A stretch of DNA of 64,000 bases from Porphyra umbilicalis (Eukaryota; Rhodophyta; Bangiophyceae; Bangiales; Bangiaceae). The notes beneath the pieces are model-generated. The model did not search any database, had not been told where the DNA came from, and worked only from the letters and a program-made list of their open reading frames with translations. The stretch lies in assembly GCA_002049455.2 (NCBI GenBank), contig KV918761.1:907101-971100 (forward strand). The letters run 5' to 3'. The position numbers and the translations under genes are program-made. Shown one piece after another: positions 22,690 through 33,039 of the stretch (positions within the stretch are counted from its first letter, which is position 1; the number at the start of each line of letters is the position of its first letter).

Positions 22690-24188
22690 GACAGCGCCCC
22701 TCCCCGCCGATCCTGTCGCCGCCGTCACCGCCCCCGCCGTCACCTCCCCCGCCGTCACCGTCCCCGCCGTCACCATCCCCGCTGGTCTCGTCCCTGCCGC
22801 GCCCATCGCCGATCCCGTCACCACCGTGACCGTCGTCGCCGTGCCTGTCCCCGCCGTCACCGCCCTCGCCGTCACCGCCCCCGCCATCACCGCCCCCGCC
22901 GTCACCGTTCCCGCTGGTGCCCGTCCCCGCCGTGCCCGTCGCTGATCCCGTCACCACTGTGCCCGTCGTCGCCGTGCCTGTCCCCGCCGTCACCGCCCCC
23001 GCCGTCGCCGCCCCCGCTGGTCTCGTCCCTGCCGCGCCCACCGCCGATCCCGTCACCGCCGTGCCCGTCACCGCCGTGCCCGTCGTCGCCGTCACCGCCC
23101 TCACCGTCACCGCCCTCGCCGTCACCGCCCCCGCCGTCACCGCCCTCGCCGTCGCCGCCCCCGCCGTCGCCGCCCCCGCTGGTCTCATGCCTGCCGCGCC
23201 CACCGCCGATCCTGTCACAGCCGTGCCCGTCACCGCCGTGCCCGTCGTCGCCGTCACCGCCCTCACCGTCACCGCCCTCGCCGTCACCGCCCCCGCCGTC
23301 GCCGCCCCCGCCGTCGCCGCCCCCGCTGGTCTCGTCCCTGCCGCGCCCACCGCCGATCCCGTCACCGCCGTGCCCGTCACCGCCGTGCCCGTCGTCGCCG
23401 TCGCCGCCCTCACCGTCACCACCCTCACCGTCACCCCCCTCGCCGTCACCGCCCCCGCCGTCACCGCCCCCGCCGTCGCCGCCCCCGCTGGTCTCGTGCC
23501 TGCCGCGCCCACCGCCGATCCCGTCACCGCCGTGCCCGTCGTCGCCGTGCCTGTCCCCGCCGTCACCGGCCCCGCAGTCACTGCCCCCGTCGTCACCGCC
23601 CCCGCCGTCACTGTCCCCGCTGGTCTCGTCCCCGCCGCGCCCGTCGTCGCCGGTGCCTTTGGGGCGAGGCAGACCGCGGGATCAACCGCCACCGATCAAC
23701 GTCGGGCAACGAGCGACCGTAGAAGCGACGCACGTGCTGCCAGCTGCGCCTTGCAGGAGACCGAAGAGAGCTCCTGGGAATACTGTGTGTGTGTCTCGTT
23801 GTTTTGTAGTATGACGTGTCGCTTCAAACAATGTGAGTGTGTCTCTTGTTGTCAATACCAGTGTAAAAAGAACATCCTCGACGACCACTTGAGCGTCACC
23901 AGGCACTTCAGGAGACGTGCTGCCGTGTACGCGACCACGGCAGTCTCCAAACCATGCGCAGGCACGTCGCACAGTGCTGCGTCCGCGCCGAGCGCGAGCG
24001 CCGGGAGCACCCGGCCCGAGTCCGGCCGCCACCAGCAACCACCGCCGCCAACGGGTGCCCCCCGGGAGCCAGCCGCCGACTACCGCGCGCGCCGGCCGGC
24101 CGAGGCACCGCACCGCTCTGCCGTTGCCGCCTCCACTGCCACCGGGACACTGCCGGACGCAACAGTGGGTGGGCGCGGGGGACGATGA
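22690..24188 (+). CDS. Pro/Ala/Val-repeat protein with one U1-type zinc finger, copy 1 (frame broken)
   Basis: About 22,690-23,660 is a CCGTCACCGCCCCCGCCGTC-type repeat. It encodes [26 protein letters not shown] peptides, in one frame to about 22,920 and then, after a one-base change, in another frame to 24,188. After the repeat comes a Cys-rich segment with a perfect C-x2-C-x12-H-x5-H finger (CVSC...DDHLSVTRH, about 23,850-23,915), the same type as in the 18767-20029 gene. Here the frame stops at 24,186-24,188. In copy 2 one extra base lets it run on for about 200 codons, through the site where the copia element sits in copy 1. No clear start codon; the function is unknown, and the finger suggests nucleic-acid binding. 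Confidence 0.4.
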
Positions 24189-24536
24189 CGGCCAGCGAAG
24201 CAGACAGTGGAGAAGGTGGTGGGCGCTGTGTTCGCTGCACGGACGCCGACGGCGGCGCACCGGTGAATGCCGCGAAGGACCTTGCCTTCGCGAGGGACCT
24301 TGCCTTCGCCATACACGTATCTCTTTGTTCGGGTGGACGGGGAGAGAAGCAGTCGCGGCCGGGCGGCAGGAAATACACGACAGGAGACATAATGATTTCG
24401 TTTGCAACGACACAAGAGGCACAGAGAGGCATTAAAGCCGAGCGGGCGAGGGCACGGCATCTAACCCACATGTCGGAAACATCAAAGCGGGCGTCGGGCC
24501 GATCATTGCAATTGGAACTTCGGGGACGGCATGCCT

Positions 24537-24934
24537 TGTGAAGTGAGCGGTAGTTGGGTTGATGCGTTGCTTTACTCGAGAGCGGTCTGAGGCGCGAGGC
24601 CAGGTGGCTCTTAACCCCTCCGTGTGCCTCTCTCGCCACGTCCTGCCGGGGCACCCCCCGCCAGCGCAGTGCTCCCTCCCTTGGAGGGTACATGCTCTCA
24701 ACACCCCACAAATCGCGACGCCCCTCGAGGAGCCCACGAGAATCCCCCCGAGCTCAGCTCCAAAGTGAGCTGCCCTCGAGATACAAGTACAAGTAATTAC
24801 ATCACACACATACAGCAATGCATGTCAATGGCACAGCCAAACAAGCCGGTGACCGCATAAGTACTCCTGGAATTAGCCAGGCAGTCCGCGGTAACTCCGA
24901 CTTACCTGCGCGGGCTTGGGGGGCTGCCTCAACA
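24537..24934 (-). repeat. 3' LTR of the copia element
   Basis: 398 bp, bounded by TG...CA (TGTGAAG at the left, CTCAACA at the right on the plus strand). It differs from the other LTR at three bases between about 24,848 and 24,892. Confidence 0.96.
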
Positions 24935-24942
24935 CTCCCCCC
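24935..24942 (-). other. Polypurine tract of the copia element
   Basis: On the element's coding strand this reads GGGGGGAG directly before the 3' LTR, the expected position for the plus-strand primer. Confidence 0.7.
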
Positions 24943-25250
24943 AGCACCGCACAGTCCGCGCCATCGACGCCTCAGCGCGGTCACAACCCGTCCTGACCAG
25001 TGCGAATTCTCCCGCCATCATCCGCAGTCGAGAAAATGCCCCAGTCGATCCCCAGGTTCCAGGTGTTGCACCTGCAAAATCGACCTTCGCCAAAATCACC
25101 AAAATCACGATCGATGTGAAGCAGACGTCGAGGTGAGTGCAACGCACTAGGGCGCGTCTCGAACGGAGACGATCCGGCGCATCGGCGGCCCGTCAAAGTG
25201 CGGGCGTAAACGCAGGTCATCGACTTTGCCGAAAATCGGCTCGACCCGTC

Positions 25251-25434
25251 GGAGCTGTAGGCCTACAGCTCCCTTAGCCAAAATCGGCCAAAATCGACTT
25301 GCACCAAATCGATTCGGGCCCGACCGGCCGACTTGGCCCGAAGCTGGAGACTTCCAGATTCGGGCCCAAGACCACAAAGAAATCGACTTCACCAAAATCG
25401 ACTCGACCCGTCGGAGCTGTAGGCCTACAGCTCC
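25251..25434. repeat. Two identical 22-bp palindromes in the copia 3' non-coding region
   Basis: A perfect palindrome (GGAGCTGTAGG and its complement) occurs at 25251-25272 and again at 25413-25434, inside a 162-bp direct repeat. Hairpins based on GCGCCACTG lie at 25501-25526 and 25679-25704. The 780 bp between the pol stop and the 3' LTR hold no reading frame of interest. Confidence 0.85.
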
Positions 25435-25713
25435 CGGCCGAAATCGCCCAAAATCGACTTAGGCGAAATCGAGTCGGGCGATCGCCGCGAACCCGCGGCT
25501 GCGCCACTGATCGGCCCCAGTGGCGCCACAGCGCCCCAGGACGGTCCCAACCGGCCGTCCCCCCAAGGCAACAGCGCCCCATTGCCGGCCCCAAGCAAGT
25601 GGATGGGAGCGCAACCGTCCACGGCCGGCACCGGCCCGCAGCAAGGTCGACGGAGGTCGCTGCCGCGAATCCGGGGCTGCGCCACTGGACGCCTCCAGTG
25701 GCGCCATGGCGCC

Positions 25714-28700
25714 TCAGCACTCCCCCAACAGGGGGTCGCCAGGCCCGGCGCCCCGCGCAGCCGCGCCCAGGTCTTCACCAACCCCGACGGCAGCCCGGAA
25801 AGCCGTGAACGCCGGCGACGGCAGCGGCTTGGTGAGCCCATCCGCCGGCATGTCGGCGCTCGGGAGGAAGTAGAAAGCCACATCCCCGCGCGCCTGGTAG
25901 TCGCGAACCATGTGGTAGGCGACGTCGACATGCTTGGTCCGCCCCGTCGCCTCGGGGTTGTTGACCAGCGCCAGGCAGGACTGGTTGTCCTCCCCCATCG
26001 GCACGGCTCCGCCGTCGACGCCCAGAGCCGACAGCAGCTTGCGTAGCCACAGCGCCTCCTTGGTCGCCATCGCGGCGGCCACGTACTCGGCCTCGGCCGT
26101 CGAGGTGGCAACGGTCGACTGGCGCTTGCTCGCCCACGCAATCGGCCCGCCATTGCAGGTGAAGACGAAACCGGTTGTCGACCGACGACCGTCGATGTCG
26201 CCGGCCCAGTCGGCGTCGACAAACCCTTGCAGCGGCTCGCTGCCGCCGTAGACCACCCCCAGGCGAGTCGTCCCGCGCAGGTAGCGCAAAACCCCCTTGG
26301 CCGCGCGCATGTGGTCCTCCTCAGGGCAGGACATGAAGCGCGACAGCACCCCCACGGCAAAGGCGATGTCTGGCCTCGTCGTGGTAGACAGGTAGAGGAG
26401 GGAGCCAACCAACTCGGCGTAACGGTTGCCTTCCGGCAGCAGGCCCTCCCCTGTCTTGGTCAGCTTGACCCCCGACGCCATCGGTGTCTTGTTTGGCGTC
26501 GCCTTGTCCATCCCGAACGCCTCCAGCAGCGTCGCGGTGTGCCCCGGGTTGCTCAACGTCAGAGTCTTGGCCCCCCGGTTGCGCATGACCTTCATGCCGA
26601 TAAAGTCCTTGACCTCCCCCATGTCGCGCACCTCAAACTTGGCAGACACGAAGCGCTTGACGGCCTCGACCCCAGCCAGCTTCTCACCCGCCACGATAAG
26701 GTCGTCGACGTACACGAGGATAAAGATGCACCCGTGCACGGGGTGGTGCCACTCATAGAGGCACGGGTCCACCTTGGAGCGGACCGCCCCCATCTCCTTG
26801 AGCTCTTTGTCGAGCTTGATGCCCCACAGCCGCCCCGCCCGCTTCGTCCCGTAGAGTGCCAGATTTAGCCGACATATCTCCTCCAGCCCCTTCGGATCGA
26901 CACCGTCGGGGAGTTTGATGTACATCTCCTTGTCCATCTTGGCGTTGAGGAAGGCTGTCTTGACATCGACATGATGAACCTCCCAGCCCGTAGCTGCAGC
27001 CACAGCAAAGAGACACCGTGTCGTAGCCGCGTTGGGCACCGGCGCCCATGTCTCATCAAAGTCGCGCCCCGGCACTTGGTTGAAACCTTGGGCCACGAGT
27101 CGGGCCTTGTAGCGCGTCATCTTGCCCTCCGCGTCGTGCTTGATGTCGAACACGAATCGCGTCTTGACGGCCTTGTGCTTCTTGTTGTTTACCTTAATCT
27201 TGGACCAGGTGCCAAGCTTCTTGTGTGCTTCCACCTCCTCCTTGATGGCCTGCTTCCACCGCGGCCAATCAGGACGAGCACGCGCCTCCTTCTCGTTTGC
27301 AGGGGGCTTGTGCAGGTCGCAGCCCGCCTCATCCGCAGAATTGGTACCGCTTGCCAGGTACGCCTTGGGTTCCTTCTCCCACCATGTTACCTTGGGAGCT
27401 GGCGTTCGCTTTGAGCGACGAGGGCCAGGTGCGGCGCTGTCACAGGTAGCAGGTCCTTGACCGACCGCCGGTGTCGAGCCATCTGGGTCGTCCTCGTCTT
27501 CCTCCTCGCTATTTTCAGCAAGGGAGGAAGGACCGACTTCGTCGTCGCTGTCAGAGGTGTCGTCGGGGGCGTACTCGTCCCCACGCCCGCCTTCGGCGTC
27601 GAGCATGTCCATTTCCCCTTCCGTGCCGTCGACGCTGTCGGCGTCAGCCTCCGCAGCTAGCCGGGGACCAGCGCTTGGCCCGACCGCCGACGTCTCGACC
27701 TTAGCCGGGTTCTCCTCCATCAGCACGTCTCGACGCTCGAAGACTTGGTTCGTTTCGTCCTCGAGGATGCGGTAGGCCTTGCCACCGACAGTGTAGCCGA
27801 CAAAGCGGCCGACGTCGGTCCTTGGCTCCAGCTTACGCTGCTGCTTCTTGGGTTTGAGCGCCCACGCCCGACTCCCCCAAACGCGGAATCCCGCGACGTT
27901 GGGGCGTCGACCCGTTAGAGCCTCCAGCGGCGTCACGTCCAGCCCCGCCTTGGGGGACCGGTTCAGAACATGAACGACAGAGGCCAACGCCTCAGCCCAC
28001 AGCTCTTCCTTCGCTCCCGCATCGAGCAGAGCAGCACGCACGCGCTCCATCAGCGTGCGGTTCACCCGCTCCGCTTTGCCGTTCTGCTGTGACTTGTACG
28101 GCGCCGTCATCTCCGACGTGATGCCCTTGTCCTCGTACCATGCCTTGAGGTCGTTAGTGACGTACTCCTTGGCACCATCATGACGGACGCGCTTGACCTT
28201 GACCCCCGTGAGCGTCTCAAGCTACTTGATACGCGTCTTGAGCACGTCCGGGGCCATCCCTTTTGTCTTGATAGGCGTAGCCGTGATGAACCCCGTGGAG
28301 TCCTCCAGCGCCGTCATGAAGTAGATGGAACCGCCCAACGACTCAGTGATCGGGCCACCAATGTCGGTGTGCACAAGTTCGCACTTGGTTGTCGCTGTCG
28401 ACGAGCGGGGGCTGGGCGACTGAACCATCTTGCCGTCCACACACGGCACACACACAGTGCCAATGACGCGCTTAGCGTCTGCCACTGACGACGGCATGCC
28501 GTCGACCATTGTGGCCGCCCGCTTGAGGTTCTCCAACCCCAAGTGGTTGAACCGACGGTGCCACAGCTCCGCCTCCCCAGCTATGCGAGTGGATGCCGCG
28601 TTAGCCGACGCCTGGACCGGCGTCACCTTGAGCACATACTGCTCCAGGTCGTTCACCTTGCCGACCACCGACGCCTTGTCGAGCACCCCGCTCGAGCGAA

Positions 28701-29892
28701 CAGCATCCCCGTCGCTGAGGATGTAACAGGCGTTGTTGACAAACACCACCGCACCTCGATTGCGGTCGACCGCTCGAACCGACAGCAGGTTGCTGGTCAG
28801 GTTCGGAACGAGCATGGCCTCCCCGAGCACCATGCGCTTCTTCGTGTTTCCTTTGCCAACGTCCATGGAGACGTGGCCGTGCCCCTTGATGGGCACCTTA
28901 TCGCCGTTGGCCAAGGTGACCTCGGCCCCGCTTCCCGCCGTCCGGATGGTGAAGCCCTTATCGCCGGCGGCCATGTGGTTGGTTGCGCCAGAGTCGAGCA
29001 CCCAAGTTGATAACCCCCGTGTGCTCCCGTGAGCCTTACTGCTCCCGGCATTGCCAGTAGAAGCTGTGTAGGCCAGCGCGGCACCCGCGTGGGGCCCGCC
29101 GCCGTGGCCGCCTTCACGACCACCACCGCCGGGCTTGCCCTTGCCCTTGGCCTCGTCCGCCTTCTTCTTGTAGCAGTCGCGCTGCATGTGTCCCTTCTTG
29201 TTGCAGTAGAAACACACGACCGACTTCTTGTCAAACGGTTTCTTAGGCGCCGCTGCCGCAAAGGCTTGTGACTTGACACTGCCAGAAGGCTTGGAAGCGC
29301 CGACAGAAATGCTCCGCTGCTCGACTTGAAGCAGCTTAGCCGTCACGTCCGACATGACGAGCTTAGTGTCCTTGTTCTCCAAAACCGTCCTGAGCATCCC
29401 GTACTCTGCCGGGAGCCCTGCCAGGACACGCAGCGCAAGCGTGTTGTCGTCCACCGGGTTGCCGAGCATGGCGAGCTCGTCCCGGATCATCTTGGCGCGC
29501 GACGCAAACTTGATGATGTTCTCGTCGCCGCCTTTCTTCAGACTGCTCAGCTCGTCCATGAGCCGCAGCAGCTGCGCGTTGTCACGTGCCTCGAACATGA
29601 CCTTGAGCGCGTCCCACGCCTCCTTGGCCGTGTCCACCGACGTGACCGTGTTGAGATGCACGGGCTTGACCGACATCTGGATGGTCGCCAGCGCCGCCTC
29701 GTTCATGGCGTCCCACGCGTCGACCACCGGGTCGGACTTCTTGTCGTCGGACGAAGATGCCGGTCGGTCCGTCACGACCGCCGCCCAGAGCTTCTCCTTC
29801 TTGAGCTGCGCACGCTGGCACGCTGCCCACACCTTGTAGTCGTCGTCCAGCTGCGCAAACCGCGGGCCGCCATAGCGGCCGTGGTCTGCCAT
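25714..29892 (-). pseudogene. Copia gag-pol polyprotein with one in-frame TAG
   Basis: The frame starts at ATG 29892 (MADHGRYGGPRFAQL); an upstream in-frame ATG at 30045 lies in the primer site. In order: gag core (VWAACQRAQLKKEKLW, WDALKVMFEARDN), CCHC knuckle (CFYCNKKGHMQRDC), protease (WVLDSGATNHM), GAG-pre-integrase (LWHRRFNHLG) with Cys pair, integrase core with first Asp (LVHTDIGGP), then TAG at 28222-28224. The same frame continues with the second Asp (RHDGAKEY), the Glu (SQQNGKAERVNRTL), reverse transcriptase (DVKTAFLNA, FILVYVDDLIVAG) and RNase H (GFVDADWAGD, STAEAEYVAA) to TGA at 25714. Everything except the TAG looks intact. The stop lies between integrase catalytic residues, so it is probably an inactivating change or a base error, not programmed readthrough. 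Confidence 0.93.
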
Positions 29893-30034
29893 GTTGACGA
29901 CCTCGGCGCCGCACAGCGCCGCACTAACGACGTAGGGAGCAGAACACGCCCGCCCGACGCCGGAACACACCGCGACCCCAGCAACGTCGTCTCGCCAGCG
30001 ACCGCAGGGAAGACGACGGTTACCACCAGCGACA

Positions 30035-30049
30035 GCTGGGCCCATAACC
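30035..30049 (-). other. Primer-binding site, complementary to the tRNA-iMet anticodon arm
   Basis: Directly next to the 5' LTR the element strand reads GGTTATGGGCCCAGC. This is the exact complement of GCTGGGCCCATAACC, the anticodon stem-loop of eukaryotic initiator tRNA. Drosophila copia uses this internal priming site with a half-tRNA. It does not match the 3' CCA end used by most LTR elements. Confidence 0.85.
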
Positions 30050-30447
30050 TGTGAAGTGAGCGGTAGTTGGGTTGATGCGTTGCTTTACTCGAGAGCGGTC
30101 TGAGGCGCGAGGCCAGGTGGCTCTTAACCCCTCCGTGTGCCTCTCTCGCCACGTCCTGCCGGGGCACCCCCCGCCAGCGCAGTGCTCCCTCCCTTGGAGG
30201 GTACATGCTCTCAACACCCCACAAATCGCGACGCCCCTCGAGGAGCCCACGAGAATCCCCCCGAGCTCAGCTCCAAAGTGAGCTGCCCTCGAGATACAAG
30301 TACAAGTAATTACATCACACACATACAGCAATGCATGTCAATGGCACAGCCAAACAAGCCGATGACCGCACAAGTACTCCTGGAATTAGCCAGGCAGTCT
30401 GCGGTAACTCCGACTTACCTGCGCGGGCTTGGGGGGCTGCCTCAACA
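30050..30447 (-). repeat. 5' LTR of the copia element
   Basis: 398 bp, same ends as the 24537-24934 LTR. It carries the promoter for the minus-strand transcript; no canonical TATA box is obvious. Confidence 0.96.
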
Positions 30448-30452
30448 TGCCT

Positions 30453-31941
30453 CGGATATTGACATCGCCGCCGTCTTCGTCCGCGTCGCTCTCATCGGCC
30501 TCTCTCATCATGATGCCCACGGACCTGTTGCTGGAAGCCGCACCACCTGCTGTCTGGCACGCCGCTCACGCCAGCTCCCAGCACACATACGCCATCAGCC
30601 AGGGCCGCCGTGCCCGCAGGACGGTGCGTCGCTGCAGCCGTCGGCACCACCATTTCCCACGATACACGGGCGCGCAAAAGACACCTCCTCTGTTGCTGCC
30701 ACGTCCTGAAGAGCAAAACCACGTTAGAAACGAGCAAAAGCAATGCGACAGGCACATCATATGATTCTCGAGCACGTACGATGCTGGCCAGGAGGGAGCG
30801 CTCCATGTGCTGTCAAAAATGAAGCTGCAACACTCACATTGACGGAGACGCTTGCGCTTCGAATGCGAAATGAGAGGGCCGGCCAATAGATCAAAAACAA
30901 ACTTACCAGAGTGAGGCCAGAGAACGAGCGTGGCAGTGCATCGCGCTGTCCCGGGAGAGCCTGTTGCAACCGCAACGGGGTTGCCGATGACGACGACGGC
31001 ATGCGCGATCGATGGTCAACGACGACCGTGACGCTCCGCTTCCACACCAAAACCTCCCCGAACAAACCGTCTGAAGCGCCACCCCTCTCCAGCTTCCTCA
31101 AAAGGGACCCTGCAGGGCCGGCCCTCCAGGACCAAGAGAGTTTCGCGAGATCCCTCTGTCCGGCAGAAAAACGTGGTCCACTTTATCAAATTTTCTCCCT
31201 GATGCGTCGATTGGGCAGGGTGCTCGATCGGAAACGACGATCTTTGCGCTTTCGCAGAATCTCATATCAATCCAGGGCCACAGATTCGCAGACCCAAGCC
31301 TTGGGACGTTCTCGAGTCGCCGTAAGTGCGTAATCTCACTACAGCATACCCACAAAGGATGCACTTGTTCGTCTGGGTGGTGCACGGTCGATGCTGCTCA
31401 TTCAAAAGCTGCTCAGCTGCGCTGGTAGGCACAGTGTGGCTCAGCGCGCCGTCCGATGCAGGGTGCAACTGCATTTCAGCTACGCGCTCGGTCAGCGAGG
31501 GGACACATGCCTGACCTCGCGCGCTGCCGACTGCAGTGCGCCACGCGTGCACATATGTCAAACAGCCAGAATACGCCCGTCATCGGCATTCCGGGCAGCG
31601 GCATGGCCATGTGCGCCGACTATCAATAAAACAAGTGCACGCCAGGCGCGTGCCGTTGGGAACCATGCCAGTGGTTCTCGGACGTGGCGCCCGGCCGCTG
31701 GCTGCGAGGTCGGGGTGGCTGCGTCGACGGGTGCGCAGCGGCTGAGGCCCACGCGGAGCGCCTTAGAGGGGCCGGGCCACCAGCTGGGAGGGGCACCACC
31801 TGTGTACGGCGCTCGTAGGAGCCAGAGCAAAACCCGTTGCTGTCACTGTCTGAGGGGACAGGCCGTTCGGCAATGTCGTCAGCCAGCGTTAAACATGGTG
31901 GTCGAGTGCTTGACGATTGCCGAAACAGACAGGATCAAAAT
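30453..31941. other. Block segment between the copia site and the transposase (copy 1)
   Basis: Nearly identical to 52,195-53,684 in copy 2. It has short open frames on both strands (for example minus 31,098-31,561, with a Cys pair in NKCILCGYAVV) conserved in both copies, but none matches a family I recognise. A CAATAAAA signal at about 31,624 could be a plus-strand polyadenylation site. Confidence 0.4.
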
Positions 31942-32976
31942 TTATTTAGCAAGAATCGATGCGATCACAACGTCCACCCGATCAAATTGTCCAATAATTT
32001 GGCGCCGAGTGAGCATGCTGGCAGCCGTGGCCTGCAGAAAATGCGGCTGGTCGAGTAGTTCTGGTCGAACGTAGACCAAGTTGCGAATAATCGTCTTCAA
32101 GTCATTGAAGACGCCCTCGATGGGCTGCAGGTCGGGGCTGTACGTCGGCAATCGCAAGAACGGCACGCCATTGTTGCCTAGGAAGGTGTCTCCGGCCGCG
32201 TCGTGGATGGGAGCGTTGTCCAACAAGACGACGCAATTGTCCGGCTGCTGGGTCCACGGCCTCCCTGGAACGTAGACTCCCAACTTTGGTATGAGGTTCT
32301 GCACGAACAGTCGCCAGTCCGCCGCCGTCAGCGCCCCCTTGCTTACGACGACAGACTGGAAGCCGAGGATGCCACCGTCGCTCGACACCGCCATCGTAGT
32401 GCTCGTCCGCGGCACAGTGCGCGGGTCGCGACCCAGCAGACGAGAGCGGTCGTGCGCCAGGGCTCGTCCAAAGCGACGGAAGACGTCACCGCCGTCGGTG
32501 TGCGTCTCGTCAACGGACACGATACAGCGACGAGGAATGTGCTCGCGAATTGCCGCGTGCGTCAGCCGCCGAGGCGCCGACGACTCCTCGAACAGCCGCA
32601 ACACGACCTTACGGGTGAAGCCCAGCTTGTTGAGGTGGAGGTCGACGGTGCTCTTCGAGCAGCGTAGGCCGATGAACTCGCCGCTTGGATGGTTGCGCAT
32701 CATTTCCAGCATGGTAGAGTGCTCGCGCAGCAGCCCGCGGGGGTTCTCTCGAACCAACGTGACGATGGCCGACAGCAGCGTCATGTCGAACGCGCAATTG
32801 TCCTCGTGCCGGTTGCGCAGCACCGGGTCCCTCCACACCGACCCGTGGTCACGGTAGTACCGCTTCCAGCGGTTGAGCGTCGACCGCGTGACGCCGGTAC
32901 TCTCGTAGATGGTGTTGCGGCTGACGCCGTTGTGCAGCATCGTGACAGCAATGAGTCGAATGTCTACGCTAAACAT
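31942..32976 (-). CDS. Tc1/mariner-IS630 superfamily transposase, copy 1
   Basis: 344 residues from ATG 32976 to TAA. The N-terminus has a helix-turn-helix (MLHNGVSRNTIYESTGVTRS, then TLNRWKRYYRDHG). The DDE catalytic triad is D156 in IVSVDETHTDG, D253 in CVVLLDNAPIHDA and E287 in LPTYSPDLQPIEGVFNDL, with 33 residues between the last two. These are the signatures of the DDE_3 / IS630-Tc1 group. Such enzymes cut and paste elements at TA targets. The frame is intact, and in copy 2 it differs by only a few residues. I found no convincing terminal repeats right around the gene, so it may mobilise a larger unit or be a domesticated or stranded copy. Confidence 0.9.
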   Translation of the reverse strand: MFSVDIRLIAVTMLHNGVSRNTIYESTGVTRSTLNRWKRYYRDHGSVWRDPVLRNRHEDNCAFDMTLLSAIVTLVRENPRGLLREHSTMLEMMRNHPSGEFIGLRCSKSTVDLHLNKLGFTRKVVLRLFEESSAPRRLTHAAIREHIPRRCIVSVDETHTDGGDVFRRFGRALAHDRSRLLGRDPRTVPRTSTTMAVSSDGGILGFQSVVVSKGALTAADWRLFVQNLIPKLGVYVPGRPWTQQPDNCVVLLDNAPIHDAAGDTFLGNNGVPFLRLPTYSPDLQPIEGVFNDLKTIIRNLVYVRPELLDQPHFLQATAASMLTRRQIIGQFDRVDVVIASILAK

Positions 32977-33039
32977 GACCTCCACGACGACCGAGACACA
33001 GGCGACGACTGGCGGCGCACAACAGGCGTCGCCGTGACC

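Larger units (their letters stand above)
24532..30452 (-). mobile_element. Ty1/copia LTR retrotransposon with 5-bp target duplication
   Basis: The element runs 24537-30447, flanked by TGCCT at 24532-24536 and 30448-30452. Copy 2 has the uninterrupted site with a single TGCCT at about 52,190. Two 398-bp LTRs flank a minus-strand gag-pol frame. The domain order protease, integrase, reverse transcriptase, RNase H defines Ty1/copia (Pseudoviridae). The LTRs differ at three positions I can find (about 99.2% identical), so the insertion is recent and younger than the block duplication. Confidence 0.97.
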
